In this document: in pieces, positions 26,467-35,534 of the stretch
How the letters are laid out: the number at the start of each line of letters is the position of its first letter
Position numbering within the stretch: position 1 is the stretch's first letter
Assembly (NCBI GenBank): GCA_015486055.1
Contig: WFSJ01000047.1
Coordinates: 1 to 64,000, forward strand
Origin: Acidobacteriota bacterium
GTDB taxonomy: Bacteria; Acidobacteriota; Aminicenantia; S016-38
Length of the DNA stretch: 64,000 nt
Direction of reading: 5' to 3'
Translations under genes and position numbers: made by a program
The notes under the pieces: generated by a model
Told to the model about the DNA's origin: nothing
The model's input: the letters and a program-made list of their open reading frames with translations, nothing else
Databases searched by the model: none

Positions 26467-26661
26467 ATGAAAGGAAATAGATATCTTTCGACATTAAAAA
26501 TAGCAAAAAGAGCCAGGCAGATATTGGGCGGTGCCAAACCACTGGTTATTACAAATTATAGAAATCCTATTAAGATCGCACAGCGCGAAATAGAACAGGG
26601 CAAAATTGACCCTGAGCTCTTAAAAATCGATCCTGTGGATGATTTTTCTTTCTATAAATAA
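26467..26661 (+). CDS. rpoZ: RNA polymerase omega subunit
   Basis: 64 aa. The pattern TLKIAKRARQILGGAKPLV, then NPIKIAQREIEQGKID matches the omega core (KIAKRARQL, NPxxxAxxEIxxGKI). It helps assemble RNA polymerase around beta-prime. SD GGAGGG precedes ATG 26467. Its position divergent to rel matches the frequent genomic link between rpoZ and rel/spoT. The last 42 bases overlap the convergent kinase gene. Confidence 0.8.
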   Translation: MKGNRYLSTLKIAKRARQILGGAKPLVITNYRNPIKIAQREIEQGKIDPELLKIDPVDDFSFYK

Positions 26662-27546
26662 GCTTAGGTTCTTTAATATATAGGGCAGCTCCTTAATTTC
26701 TTCTTTTATATAGGCAAGGGTTGTAGGAATATACTTCTCAAAATATTTATTTCCCCTTTCCTTTGTTTGAAACCCGAACGTCCCAAGAGCTTTCAGGTGT
26801 CTCTGGAAAGAAACTACAGTGTATTGAGCTTTCTCCATAAATGACCACAACCTGTCTTCTAATGCTGTCCTTTTTCTATAATTGAGATAAACATAATTGT
26901 CCCTTAAAAGGGAAGCATAGTCATAAGGAACAGGACCCATCATTGAATCCTGATAGTCAAGTATCATTATCCTTTTCCCTTTAATAAAAATATTCCTTGA
27001 ATGAAAATCCCTGTGACATGGTTTAAGTTTATATTCAATAAAATCCAGGACTTCTTCTATTTTTTTCCTCCACTCTTTCTTTACTATCTCCAATCCATAC
27101 GGGATTATAAAATTCTCGTAGGTAAAATCAAGTTCCCACCCGAGCCTTTCCCTATCCAATTTTCTTTCATTTACAGGATTACTTTTAGGAAGAATGGAAA
27201 ACGAGTACTTTTGGAGGGTTAAAATTATACCCATTAATTCCCTGTAAATGGGCTCCCACTCCCCTCCCCTTTTTACAAATTTCTCAAGGCTTAAATCTCC
27301 TGCATCTTCCATTAATAGAGAATTTATCGGGTAAAAAACCTCTATTATTCTTGAGAGGGGCAAAAGGGGGGACAATGACCTGAAAACTTCTATCTGCTTG
27401 CTTATGCCTTCCCCCTCAAATTTCATTACTACGAAAGTATCTTTGCCCTTCTTAACTCTAAAGAATTCCCTTGTAGATGCGTCTCCTCGGAGTTTCCTGA
27501 TAATAGAAAAGCCCTTAGCTTTTAGAAATTTTGTAAACTTTTCCAT
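26620..27546 (-). CDS. Aminoglycoside-phosphotransferase-fold sugar kinase, AmgK-like
   Basis: 308 aa of the APH/choline kinase fold. It has KLRGDASTREFFRV near the N-terminus, the catalytic loop CHRDFHSRNIFI (Asp base, Asn metal ligand), the metal Asp in MILDYQDSMMGPVPYDYASL and LLRDNY, which closely resemble AmgK, the anomeric MurNAc/GlcNAc kinase of cell-wall recycling. Its start overlaps the end of a MurU-like nucleotidyltransferase gene by 32 bases, as in amgK-murU pairs. Sugar specificity is inferred. Confidence 0.7.
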   Translation of the reverse strand: MEKFTKFLKAKGFSIIRKLRGDASTREFFRVKKGKDTFVVMKFEGEGISKQIEVFRSLSPLLPLSRIIEVFYPINSLLMEDAGDLSLEKFVKRGGEWEPIYRELMGIILTLQKYSFSILPKSNPVNERKLDRERLGWELDFTYENFIIPYGLEIVKKEWRKKIEEVLDFIEYKLKPCHRDFHSRNIFIKGKRIMILDYQDSMMGPVPYDYASLLRDNYVYLNYRKRTALEDRLWSFMEKAQYTVVSFQRHLKALGTFGFQTKERGNKYFEKYIPTTLAYIKEEIKELPYILKNLSLFIERKIIHRIDF

Positions 27547-28333
27547 CTATAAAAATTTTGTTATTCAGGTATTCTCCATTTTCAACTTTCCCTGAAACAA
27601 CTACGGAATCTTTAACTACCGCACCACCTCCTATTTTCGCATCCTTCATTATTATACTTCCCTCAATTATAGCTTCATCTTCGGTTTCAGCGCCTTTTTC
27701 AACCCATGTCTTCCCTTGGTGAAACATCAGGTATGAATAAGGGTCTGTTACTTCAACGAAATCTTCATCCAATATGTAAGAATTTATCTCAAACCGGGTG
27801 GCAAAATCCACTATAATGTTTTCAGCAGAAGGAATATAAGTCAATAAATCCTTCGAGATCACCATCAGGCCACAGTAAACGAAATTTCCGTTCCCGACTA
27901 CTATCCGATTATTTTTTATTCCAAGTCTCGTGTATTTTCCCTTTGACTCTTTAAGAATAAGAGTTATCGGATAAGGTGAGTTCTTATGGAAGTTAATAAG
28001 TTCCATATAATCCACAGGAAGAAGAGTATCTCCATTCTGCACGATTATATCCTCTCTTATGGAAAATCCCTCAATCATCCTCTTTATTCCACCTGCTGTC
28101 CCAAGGACTTCAGATTCCAAGGAGAAGAAAATGTCAAGGCCATTTAGAGCGCCAACGATATCTTCGGCTTTATAAAAAATGTTAGCTCCTATATGGTCAA
28201 CAGCCTCCTGCATTCTTTCAGCTATATGCCTGACAATGGGTTTCCCCTTAAATGGGAGAGAGGATTTCGCCCTTTTTTCTGTTATAGGAAGCATACGCTT
28301 GCCAAGGCCTGCAGATAAAATCAATCCCCACAT
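27515..28333 (-). CDS. NTP-sugar nucleotidyltransferase, MurU-like
   Basis: About 272 aa. It has the nucleotidyltransferase signature GLILSAGLGKRMLPITEKRA, LPFKGKPIVRHI, LGTAGGIKRMI and VQNGDTLLPVDY, with a C-terminal hexapeptide-like segment (AIIEGSIIMKDAKIGGGAVV). With the adjoining AmgK-like kinase it would convert MurNAc 1-phosphate to UDP-MurNAc, a recycling bypass of early peptidoglycan synthesis. ATG 28333 is preferred over a TTG at 28342. A general sugar-1-phosphate nucleotidyltransferase is the alternative. Confidence 0.7.
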   Translation of the reverse strand: MWGLILSAGLGKRMLPITEKRAKSSLPFKGKPIVRHIAERMQEAVDHIGANIFYKAEDIVGALNGLDIFFSLESEVLGTAGGIKRMIEGFSIREDIIVQNGDTLLPVDYMELINFHKNSPYPITLILKESKGKYTRLGIKNNRIVVGNGNFVYCGLMVISKDLLTYIPSAENIIVDFATRFEINSYILDEDFVEVTDPYSYLMFHQGKTWVEKGAETEDEAIIEGSIIMKDAKIGGGAVVKDSVVVSGKVENGEYLNNKIFIDGKVYKISKS

Positions 28334-28854
28334 TGAAAACAAAGCCTGCCCAATCCCCTCTCCATTCCTAATTCCACATAGCTTTTAGTTATATAACTGC
28401 CTTTATTAAAGCCCAAAAGATGGGCTATTGCATCTATTTTTTCCTCTTCCCCTTCTATCTCTATAAAATCTCCTATGGGGGTTTTATCAATTGAAACTAT
28501 TACTTTCCCAATTCTGTAATTTTTCCTTTTCTTTTCGTAATAGAAACTTTCCTCAAACCCTAATTTCTTTAGAATTTCGGCTGTGGAATCAAAATCTACT
28601 ACTTCTGTTTCTATTTCCTCACGTACCTTATAAGTCAAATTTTTAACCCTTCTTCCTTTGAAAGTAAGCTTTGCTCTCCCACAAAATTTCCTCAGTCTGA
28701 GGGCTTCTCCCTTCCCAAAAAGTTCCCCTTTTTTGTCAAATAAGACATTTATCTCAAAGCAATCGGAAAAGAGCTTAGCTCCATTCTCCTTGAGTATTTT
28801 CTCCATTCCTTCAAGGTCTTCCACCCTTATTTTTACCTCGGTCTCAAATTCCAT
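28321..28854 (-). CDS. CYTH-domain protein (class IV cyclase/triphosphatase fold)
   Basis: 177 aa. The diagnostic ExExK appears at the N-terminus (EFETEVKIRV), followed by basic tunnel strands (GEALRLRKFCGRAKLTFKGR), FYYEKKRKNYRIG, VIVSIDKTPIGDFIEIEG and a late Lys/Ser (KSYVELG). CYTH tunnel enzymes act on triphosphorylated substrates (CyaB cyclase, thiamine or inorganic triphosphatase). Which applies cannot be told. AAGGAGG precedes ATG 28854, which overlaps the polyprenyl synthase gene. Confidence 0.85.
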   Translation of the reverse strand: MEFETEVKIRVEDLEGMEKILKENGAKLFSDCFEINVLFDKKGELFGKGEALRLRKFCGRAKLTFKGRRVKNLTYKVREEIETEVVDFDSTAEILKKLGFEESFYYEKKRKNYRIGKVIVSIDKTPIGDFIEIEGEEEKIDAIAHLLGFNKGSYITKSYVELGMERGLGRLCFQCGD

Positions 28855-29809
28855 ATATCCTCCTTAACTCGGTGGCTTCGAAAAGGGTGTCCTTCCACAC
28901 TGAAGAAGGAATACTCTCCTTTATAGTGGCTCTAGCTTCGGAAAGTATCTCCTCCATCTTTAACAGCGCCCTGTTTATGGAACCACTCATAATTAGTTCT
29001 TTTTTGAGCTTATAAAAATCCATTTTTCCTTTTTTCTCAAAAAAATCCTTTATTTCAGGTGAGAATTTACCCCCATTTTCAATGTAGTATATATAAGGAA
29101 GTGTGAGTTTACCTTCTCTTAGGTCGGAAAGAACAGGTTTCCCAAGCTTTTTTTCCTCCATTACTATATCAGCTATATCATCCAGAATCTGGAATGCTGT
29201 GCCGAATAGGTTCCCGTAATTCTTAAGAATTTCTCTCAATTTCGTCTCTCTCAAAAGCACAGATGGAAGGTAACAACTCAGGGAAAACAGTGAGGCTGTT
29301 TTCCCTTTGATTATCCTGAAATAATCTTCCTCGCTCAGATCGTAACGGAATAGGTTAAGGCTCTCGTCCATCTCTCCTGCAATCATTCCTGCTACTCCCT
29401 TTGCTATAGAATCAATAAGCTCCACATTATTGAATTTGGTGGCTATCCCTATGGATTTTATATACAAAAGGTCCCCAAGTATTATTGCTTCTTCTATACC
29501 AAAAACCCTATGGGCAGCAGTTATTCCTCTCCTCTCATTCGCTTCGTCAATTATGTCATCGTGAAATAAAGATGCAGAATGAACCAACTCTATGGCAGCA
29601 CCCAATTTAAAAAGGTCTTCCTCATCTGCTCCGAGAATCTTCCCTGTTGTGTATAGAAGAACAGCGCGCAGCCTCTTGCCCGAAGATCTGCGAAGATAAT
29701 CTACAAATTCCCCTGTTAATCCCTTTATCTCAGCATAGGACTTACTCAGAACTTTTTCTACCCTTCCTCTTATTTTCCTGTAATTTTCCTTTTTATTTAG
29801 AACTACCAT
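28844..29809 (-). CDS. Trans-polyprenyl diphosphate synthase
   Basis: 321 aa. It has both Asp-rich motifs, FHDDIIDEANERRG and QILDDIADIVMEEKKLGKP, and GKRLRAVLLYTTG (the allylic diphosphate site), as in octaprenyl/heptaprenyl/solanesyl or GGPP synthases. It elongates isoprenoid chains for quinones or carrier lipids. Chain length cannot be read reliably. There is no SD; TAAATA lies six bases before ATG 29809, suggesting a leaderless mRNA. The CYTH, MurU-like and AmgK-like genes follow with overlaps. Confidence 0.9.
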   Translation of the reverse strand: MVVLNKKENYRKIRGRVEKVLSKSYAEIKGLTGEFVDYLRRSSGKRLRAVLLYTTGKILGADEEDLFKLGAAIELVHSASLFHDDIIDEANERRGITAAHRVFGIEEAIILGDLLYIKSIGIATKFNNVELIDSIAKGVAGMIAGEMDESLNLFRYDLSEEDYFRIIKGKTASLFSLSCYLPSVLLRETKLREILKNYGNLFGTAFQILDDIADIVMEEKKLGKPVLSDLREGKLTLPYIYYIENGGKFSPEIKDFFEKKGKMDFYKLKKELIMSGSINRALLKMEEILSEARATIKESIPSSVWKDTLFEATELRRIYGI

Positions 29810-29815
29810 ATATAA

Positions 29816-29845
29816 TATTTATGCAAAAAGGGATTCAATTTGCAA
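29816..29845 (-). promoter_or_regulatory. Possible leaderless promoter of the polyprenyl synthase gene
   Basis: On the minus strand TTGCAA (29840-29845), an 18-base spacer and TAAATA (29816-29821), six bases from ATG 29809. The -35 is self-complementary and centred in the 12-bp palindrome AATTTGCAAATT (29837-29848), so it may serve both directions. Confidence 0.4.
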
Positions 29846-29869
29846 ATTATTCTTCTCTGTTGGTAACAT
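29840..29869 (+). promoter_or_regulatory. Possible promoter of the 582-aa protein gene
   Basis: TTGCAA (29840-29845), an 18-base spacer and TAACAT (29864-29869), with +1 predicted at about the start codon (29877). An AGGA lies between. It shares its -35 with the divergent promoter. Confidence 0.35.
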
Positions 29870-29876
29870 TAGGATA

Positions 29877-31625
29877 ATGATAGAAAGAATAGAAAAACCT
29901 GAAATAACAAAAGAAGACCTGAAGAAATATATCAAGGAGATAAATCTGTCCCAGAGGTTTTTCCCCGTGAAATTGCAAAGGGAGATGATAGTAGCTCTCC
30001 TTAAGGGGTGGGATAAACCCAAAAAAAAGAGTAAGGTGGTTCTTATAAAAGAGAAACTGAGAGAAGAATTCCCAGCAATTGTAACATATGGAATAATTTC
30101 CTATGACTGGCCAGGATTTGCTGACACTTCAATAGGACTTTTCCATGAGAGAGGATGGAATTTATATTTTGTAAAGGCATTCTCAATGGCACATAGGGGG
30201 GAATCCCTTGGAGTGATACTTATTGGGATAAGAATAGGCTCAAAGAAAGAATTGGAAAAGCTCTATAAAGATGATATTGCCATATTCCGTGATATGGAGT
30301 ATGTGATTTCAGGTTCTCTTCCGAAACAATCACTTATAGCAGAGGAAATTAAGAAACTAAAACTTTATGGAAAAGTAATAGAAAAGATAACGGAAACTTA
30401 TCAAGGAAAATATTTGAAAGAGATAGTGGAGGATGAAGCATTTAAATTTGTCTCCGCAAGGTCAAGGGAATACCTTGAGGAACGAAGGATAGAAGACCTT
30501 GCAAAGATCATAATCTACAACAGAATTTTAGTAAAAAAAGCCCAAGAAGAAGGCAAAATCCAGATTAACATAATGGATATATCCACGAAAAGAGGAAAAT
30601 TTACTGCAATAACTGCTGTGGATAGAATGGAAAAGCTGAGTCTCGAAAATATAATCAGGATAATATGGCATGTATATCCTGACCACAGAATTATGTTTTA
30701 CAAAGAATATAAAAGCAGAGATGAATTCGCTGTTGTTCACCTTGAGGTAGTAAACGAAATGATGCAGCCGCTACCAGAAACAGTAAAAGTAAAACTGAAG
30801 GAGTTCTTAGAAAATCTTTTTCTCAAAAGTCAGGTAAGAAGAGCGGAAAGAATCCAGAGAATAGGCGGTTTTGAACACTATGCAAGAGCTATAATACCAG
30901 TTCTAATAAGAGAGGCAGAAAATTCTGGACTTCCCCAGGTATTCTTTTCAGCAGTAGGAGCCACCGAATTCAACATAGAATTTAAACTGATAATTGTTCG
31001 TAAAAGCAAGGGAATCTCCAGGATAATAGAGGAAATTCAAAAGGTAAAAGGGGTGGAGATAAAATCCGCAAAGAACCCAAGAAAAATGGGAAATTGGTAT
31101 TACGATGTTGTTGATCTTAGAATATTTCTTGAGTATTTTTCCTCAATTGAGGAAATTTACCGCAATCTTAAAGAAGCATTGGGAAAGGTAATAGGAAAAT
31201 TCAGGGACTTTGACGAGGGGATGAGAGAAGCAGATAAGGGAAAATATTACAGAATAAGGGATAAACTTTCTAAAATACCTGGAAGGGTCTTAAGGGAATT
31301 TTTCTATAGTCTTGAGGATTTTTACAGGGTTAGTGTCTCAGAAGAAGAATTGGCAAGACTTATGGAAATTGAATGGAAATGTTTAAGAAAGGAAGGAAAC
31401 AAATGCTTTATGGTTGAGGATTTTAATTCCTCAGTCCTTATAAGCGTAAAAACTGTCGCAAATCCTTCTCTCATCCCAAAGCTTGTTAAATCATTTTCCT
31501 CCTACGACCCTATAATTTCAAGGGCTGACATGGAAGATAAAGATATAATTTTCATAAAGCTTAAAGATTGCAAAGACAAGAAATTCGTAAAAGGAGTGAT
31601 AAGAAAATTCTTGGAGAAAGGGTAA
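29877..31625 (+). CDS. Large cytoplasmic protein of unknown function (582 aa)
   Basis: No signal peptide or membrane helix. The sequence is Lys/Glu/Ile-rich with mixed alpha/beta segments; stretches such as VFFSAVGATEFNIEFKLIIV and GVEIKSAKNPRKMGNWYYDVV, and an earlier GKIQINIMDISTKRGKFTAI, look like repeated ferredoxin/ACT-like units. It vaguely recalls the long ACT-rich regulatory part of NAD-type glutamate dehydrogenases, but no dehydrogenase core is present and I do not assign it. ATG 29877 follows AGGA. The gene stands alone between divergent idsA-like and rpmE units. Confidence 0.7.
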   Translation: MIERIEKPEITKEDLKKYIKEINLSQRFFPVKLQREMIVALLKGWDKPKKKSKVVLIKEKLREEFPAIVTYGIISYDWPGFADTSIGLFHERGWNLYFVKAFSMAHRGESLGVILIGIRIGSKKELEKLYKDDIAIFRDMEYVISGSLPKQSLIAEEIKKLKLYGKVIEKITETYQGKYLKEIVEDEAFKFVSARSREYLEERRIEDLAKIIIYNRILVKKAQEEGKIQINIMDISTKRGKFTAITAVDRMEKLSLENIIRIIWHVYPDHRIMFYKEYKSRDEFAVVHLEVVNEMMQPLPETVKVKLKEFLENLFLKSQVRRAERIQRIGGFEHYARAIIPVLIREAENSGLPQVFFSAVGATEFNIEFKLIIVRKSKGISRIIEEIQKVKGVEIKSAKNPRKMGNWYYDVVDLRIFLEYFSSIEEIYRNLKEALGKVIGKFRDFDEGMREADKGKYYRIRDKLSKIPGRVLREFFYSLEDFYRVSVSEEELARLMEIEWKCLRKEGNKCFMVEDFNSSVLISVKTVANPSLIPKLVKSFSSYDPIISRADMEDKDIIFIKLKDCKDKKFVKGVIRKFLEKG

Positions 31626-31633
31626 TTACCCTT
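31618..31633. repeat. 16-bp palindrome at the end of the 582-aa gene
   Basis: AAGGGTAATTACCCTT spans the stop codon (31623-31625). It lacks a following T-run, so a terminator role is doubtful. Confidence 0.4.
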
Positions 31634-31637
31634 GATT

Positions 31638-31658
31638 CACCTGTTATAATAATAGGTG
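31638..31658 (+). promoter_or_regulatory. Palindromic operator-like site over the rpmE -10
   Basis: CACCTGTTATAATAATAGGTG is a 21-base imperfect palindrome (one mismatched pair) that contains TATAAT (31645-31650), the likely rpmE -10. Its left half matches the GTTATAATA core of gammaproteobacterial Zur boxes. Zinc regulation of an L31 gene would make sense, but the match is partial. Confidence 0.4.
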
Positions 31659-31678
31659 TAATCTAAAAGGAGGATAAG

Positions 31679-31888
31679 ATGAAAAAGGATATACATCCTC
31701 AATATCAGGAATGTGTGGTTACCTGTGCCTGTGGCAACACATTTGTAACCCGTTCTACTAAAAAGGAAATACATGTTGAAATTTGTAATGTGTGCCATCC
31801 ATTCTTCACAGGTAAACAAAAACTTCTGGATACCTCTGGAAGAGTTGACAAATTTAGGAAGAAATACGGGGACAGCTATATCAAATAA
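31679..31888 (+). CDS. rpmE: Ribosomal protein bL31, zinc-binding form
   Basis: 69 aa. The sequence [19 protein letters not shown] and [19 protein letters not shown], then [11 protein letters not shown] is typical of bL31. The Cys residues (TCACG and CNVC) are the C+ zinc-binding type. AAAGGAGG precedes the ATG. Its TAA overlaps the ATG of prfA (TAATG), giving the widespread rpmE-prfA-prmC order. Confidence 0.96.
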   Translation: MKKDIHPQYQECVVTCACGNTFVTRSTKKEIHVEICNVCHPFFTGKQKLLDTSGRVDKFRKKYGDSYIK

Positions 31889-32961
31889 TGCTTCAGCATT
31901 TAGAAAACCTCAAAAGGAGGTTCATAGAGCTTGGAAGGTCTTTGGCTAATTCCGAGGTAATTAAAGATAAAAAAAAATACAGGAAATTAGCAAGAGAACA
32001 TTCCGAACTTGAACCTATAATAAAAAAGTTTGAGGAATATAAAAAGACAGAGAATGAACTAAAGGAGACAGAGTCTCTACTCAAAGGACCTGATAGAGAA
32101 ATGAGGATATTAGCTGAAGAAGAAGTGAAATCTTTAGTCCTAAAGCTTAAAGAATTAAAGAAGGAGCTGAAAAAACTCCTTCTACCCAAGGATCCCAATG
32201 ATCAGAGAAATGTTATCATGGAAATAAGGGCAGGAGCTGGTGGTAATGAAGCTGCTCTTTTCGTGGCTGACCTCTTCAGAATGTATTCAAGATACGCTGA
32301 GAAGAAAACGTGGAAGGTGGAGATTCTGAATTCTCATCCTTCTACCTTAGGTGGCTTTAAGGAAATAGTTTTTATGTTGAAGGGTAAAGGAGCATTCAGC
32401 AGGATGAAATATGAAAGCGGCGTGCATAGAGTTCAGAGAATTCCAGTTACTGAAACAGGCGGGAGAATCCATACCTCTACCGTCACTGTTGCAGTTCTTC
32501 CAGAGGCAGAAGAAATTGATGTTAAAATTGAGCCGAAGGAACTAAGAATAGAGGCATTCGGAGCTTCTGGTCCAGGTGGACAGAATGTCAACAGAAATTA
32601 TACAGCAGTAAGAATTACTCATTTGCCCACAGGCATGGTGGTAAGCTGCCAGGACGAGAAATCTCAGTACAGAAACAAAGAGAAGGCCATGAAAATTCTC
32701 AGGGCAAGACTATATGAAATTGCAAGAAGAAAACAGCATAATAATATATCAGAGACAAGAAAAGCTCAAGTTGGAAGCGGGGAAAGAAGCGAGAAAATCA
32801 GAACCTATAATTTTCCTCAAAGCAGGGTTTCGGACCACCGAATAAATTTTACAACCCATAATCTTGAAAAAATAATTGACGGGGAAATTGACGAGATAAT
32901 AGAGAAATTAATTGCATTTTATGAAGCGAAGAATTTCGGAAAGGAAACTACACACATTTGA
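31888..32961 (+). CDS. prfA: Peptide chain release factor 1
   Basis: 357 aa. It terminates translation at UAA/UAG. The catalytic GGQ is in SGPGGQNVNRNYTAVRI, and the codon-recognition tripeptide is P-V-T (RIPVTETGGRIHTST), the PxT form of RF1 in contrast to SPF of RF2. An N-terminal coiled-coil domain precedes. It overlaps rpmE by one base and prmC by four. Confidence 0.96.
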   Translation: MLQHLENLKRRFIELGRSLANSEVIKDKKKYRKLAREHSELEPIIKKFEEYKKTENELKETESLLKGPDREMRILAEEEVKSLVLKLKELKKELKKLLLPKDPNDQRNVIMEIRAGAGGNEAALFVADLFRMYSRYAEKKTWKVEILNSHPSTLGGFKEIVFMLKGKGAFSRMKYESGVHRVQRIPVTETGGRIHTSTVTVAVLPEAEEIDVKIEPKELRIEAFGASGPGGQNVNRNYTAVRITHLPTGMVVSCQDEKSQYRNKEKAMKILRARLYEIARRKQHNNISETRKAQVGSGERSEKIRTYNFPQSRVSDHRINFTTHNLEKIIDGEIDEIIEKLIAFYEAKNFGKETTHI

Positions 32962-33749
32962 ACCTAAAGAAAGCCTTTTATGCAGGTCGGGAAGAATTAA
33001 GTAATACAACTGAAAACCCTTTGCTTGAAACTGAGCTTATAATCAGGAAGATACTCGGCGTTTCAAAGGAAAAACTATATTCAGAAGAATATGAAATAGA
33101 TGAAGAAAAATTCTGGTTCTATTTAAGAAAGAGAAAGGAACACTATCCCCTTCAATACATAGTAGGAGAAGTTGAGTTTTTCTCGAGGAAATTCTTCGTA
33201 GAGGAAGGCGTTTTTATTCCGAGACAGGAAACAGAAACTCTTGTTGAAGAAACCTTAAAGGAAATTAAAGGGGAAGAAACTATTATTGACATCGGAACTG
33301 GTACAGGAATAATAGCAATTACAATTGCCCTTGCGTTTCCCTCTTCAAGGATAATAGCAACAGACATAAGCTATAAAGCATTAAAACTTGCAAGAAAAAA
33401 CGCAGAATATCACGGAGTCAAAAATGTAGAATTCTTGAGCGGAGAATTTCTTTCAGCTATAAAGGGAAGATTCAACATGATAGTTTCAAATCCTCCTTAC
33501 ATCAAGTTAGGTGAAGAGATCTCTTCCGAGCTAAAATATGAACCTTCAGAGGCATATCTTTCCCCTCCCGATGGTCTTTACCACATAGTAAAGATAGTGA
33601 AGCAGGGAAAAAAGCTGATTGGGAAAGAGGGTTTAATATTGATGGAGATATCCCCTACCATTTCAAAACAGGTCGCGAAATTATTCCCAGGGGCAGAGAT
33701 TAAAAATGATCTCTTTGGGAGGGAAAGAGTCGTAAAGCTGAGATTCTAA
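32958..33749 (+). CDS. prmC: Release-factor glutamine N5-methyltransferase
   Basis: 263 aa. It methylates the Gln of the GGQ loop in release factors. SAM-binding motif TIIDIGTGTGIIAI and the catalytic SNPPYIK are present, with VFIPRQETE before the methyltransferase core. Start TTG at 32958 overlaps the prfA stop (TTGA). Confidence 0.95.
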   Translation: MNLKKAFYAGREELSNTTENPLLETELIIRKILGVSKEKLYSEEYEIDEEKFWFYLRKRKEHYPLQYIVGEVEFFSRKFFVEEGVFIPRQETETLVEETLKEIKGEETIIDIGTGTGIIAITIALAFPSSRIIATDISYKALKLARKNAEYHGVKNVEFLSGEFLSAIKGRFNMIVSNPPYIKLGEEISSELKYEPSEAYLSPPDGLYHIVKIVKQGKKLIGKEGLILMEISPTISKQVAKLFPGAEIKNDLFGRERVVKLRF

Positions 33750-33782
33750 TCTCTGCATGCTGATATATGTAGAAGAAATTCT

Positions 33783-33811
33783 TTGACTTATTAGAGAAAA
33801 AAATTTATTAT
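33783..33811 (+). promoter_or_regulatory. Leaderless promoter of rpiB-glyA
   Basis: TTGACT (33783-33788), a 17-base spacer and TATTAT (33806-33811), followed after seven bases by ATG 33819. There is no SD, so the transcript should begin at the start codon. Confidence 0.75.
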
Positions 33812-33818
33812 ACAAATT

Positions 33819-34280
33819 ATGAAAATTGCAATAGGAGCGGACCACGCAGGATTCAAGCTCAAGGAGGAAATAAAGAAATTCCTGACTGTCCAGGGAATAG
33901 AACCGCTTGACCTGGGAACATATTCAGAAAATTCAGTGAATTATGCTGAATATGCAGAAAAAGTAGCATTGGCTGTTGCAAAAAAGGAAACGGACAGGGG
34001 AATTTTAATCTGTGGGACAGGGATTGGAATGTCAATAGCCGCTAATAAGGTGGCAGGTATTAGAGCTGCTCTTGTCCATAGCATTTACACAGCTAAGATG
34101 GCTTCCCAGCATAATAAAGCAAATATTATATGCTTTGGAGGGAGGGTGGAATCCCCTGAAGATGCCAAGGGGTTCATTGAAATTTGGTTGGAAACCCCTT
34201 ATGAAGGAGAAAGACATCAAGAAAGATTGAGTAAGATAGAAGAATTAGAAAAAAAATGCAAAGGAGGAGAAAATGTTTGA
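33819..34280 (+). CDS. rpiB: Ribose-5-phosphate isomerase B
   Basis: 153 aa of the RpiB/LacAB family. It interconverts ribose and ribulose 5-phosphate. Motifs: [18 protein letters not shown] (phosphate loop), [35 protein letters not shown] (catalytic Cys) and [14 protein letters not shown] 33819 follows the -10 directly without SD. Its 3' end overlaps glyA by eight bases and supplies the glyA SD. Confidence 0.95.
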   Translation: MKIAIGADHAGFKLKEEIKKFLTVQGIEPLDLGTYSENSVNYAEYAEKVALAVAKKETDRGILICGTGIGMSIAANKVAGIRAALVHSIYTAKMASQHNKANIICFGGRVESPEDAKGFIEIWLETPYEGERHQERLSKIEELEKKCKGGENV

Positions 34281-35532
34281 GAATTTAAAAAAGGCTGATC
34301 CCGAAGTTGCGGAAGCAGTCTACAACGAAACAGTAAGGGAACATTCAACTCTTGAGCTTATAGCTTCTGAAAACTTCGCTCCTCTTTCCGTCTTAGAAGC
34401 AGCAGCCTCAGTTTTTACAAATAAGTATGCAGAGGGTTACCCGAAAAGAAGATACTACGGAGGATGTCAGTATGTAGATGTGGTAGAATCCCTTGCTAGA
34501 AACAGAGCAAAGGAATTGTTTGGAGCAGAATTTGCAAATGTTCAACCCCATTCGGGAACTCAGGCAAATATGGGCGTTTATTTTACCGTTCTCAATCCAG
34601 GAGATACAATGATGGGAATGAATTTATCCCATGGAGGACACCTTTCCCATGGCCATCCTCTTAACTTCACAGGTCGCTGGTATAATGTTGTTTTTTATGG
34701 AGTAAAGAAGGAAACAGAAACCATAGATTACGATGCACTCTTGAAACTTGCAAAAGAACACAGGCCAAAATTAATAGTAGCAGGAGCTTCTGCTTACCCG
34801 AGGGTGATAGATTTTAGAAAGTTCAGAGAAATATCAGATGAGGTAGGAGCTATATTGATGGTGGATATGGCTCATATAGCAGGTCTTATTGCGGCAGGTG
34901 TTCATCCCACCCCAGTTCCATACTCTGATTTCGTAACTTCAACCACTCATAAAACCTTGAGGGGTCCAAGGGGTGGCTTCATACTTTCAAAGTCAAAATA
35001 CAGGAAGGAATTGAACAGGGCAGTTTTTCCAGGAGCTCAAGGAGGCCCTCTTGTCCATATAATAGCAGCAAAAGCAGTGGCTTTCAAACTCGCTATGACA
35101 GATGAGTTTAAGAATTACCAGAAGCAAATCGTTGTTAATGCCAAAACCCTTGCCGCTACACTTCAAGATGAAGGGTTGAGACTCGTCTCAGGTGGAACTG
35201 ACAATCATCTTATGCTCGTTGACCTGAGTTCCCTTGAGATAACGGGAAAGGAAGCCGAAAAAGTCTTGGAACTCGCTGGGATAACAGTCAACAAAAATAC
35301 GATTCCCTTTGACCCACAACCTCCCCTTATAACAAGTGGCATAAGATTGGGAACCCCTGCCCTTACAACAAGGGGAATGAAGGAAGGAGAGATGGAAAAA
35401 ATTGGGAGACTAATATCAAGGGTTCTTCACAACATATCCGATGAAAAGACCATAGAAGAAGTCAGGTCAGATGTTAAGAAACTTACGGAAGAATTTCCTC
35501 TTTACCCTGGGATAAGGAAGGAATTTGAATAG
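34273..35532 (+). CDS. glyA: Serine hydroxymethyltransferase
   Basis: 419 aa PLP enzyme converting serine and tetrahydrofolate to glycine and methylene-tetrahydrofolate. Diagnostic segments: [66 protein letters not shown] and the PLP lysine in [23 protein letters not shown] lies in the rpiB tail. Confidence 0.97.
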   Translation: MFENLKKADPEVAEAVYNETVREHSTLELIASENFAPLSVLEAAASVFTNKYAEGYPKRRYYGGCQYVDVVESLARNRAKELFGAEFANVQPHSGTQANMGVYFTVLNPGDTMMGMNLSHGGHLSHGHPLNFTGRWYNVVFYGVKKETETIDYDALLKLAKEHRPKLIVAGASAYPRVIDFRKFREISDEVGAILMVDMAHIAGLIAAGVHPTPVPYSDFVTSTTHKTLRGPRGGFILSKSKYRKELNRAVFPGAQGGPLVHIIAAKAVAFKLAMTDEFKNYQKQIVVNAKTLAATLQDEGLRLVSGGTDNHLMLVDLSSLEITGKEAEKVLELAGITVNKNTIPFDPQPPLITSGIRLGTPALTTRGMKEGEMEKIGRLISRVLHNISDEKTIEEVRSDVKKLTEEFPLYPGIRKEFE

Positions 35533-35534
35533 AA

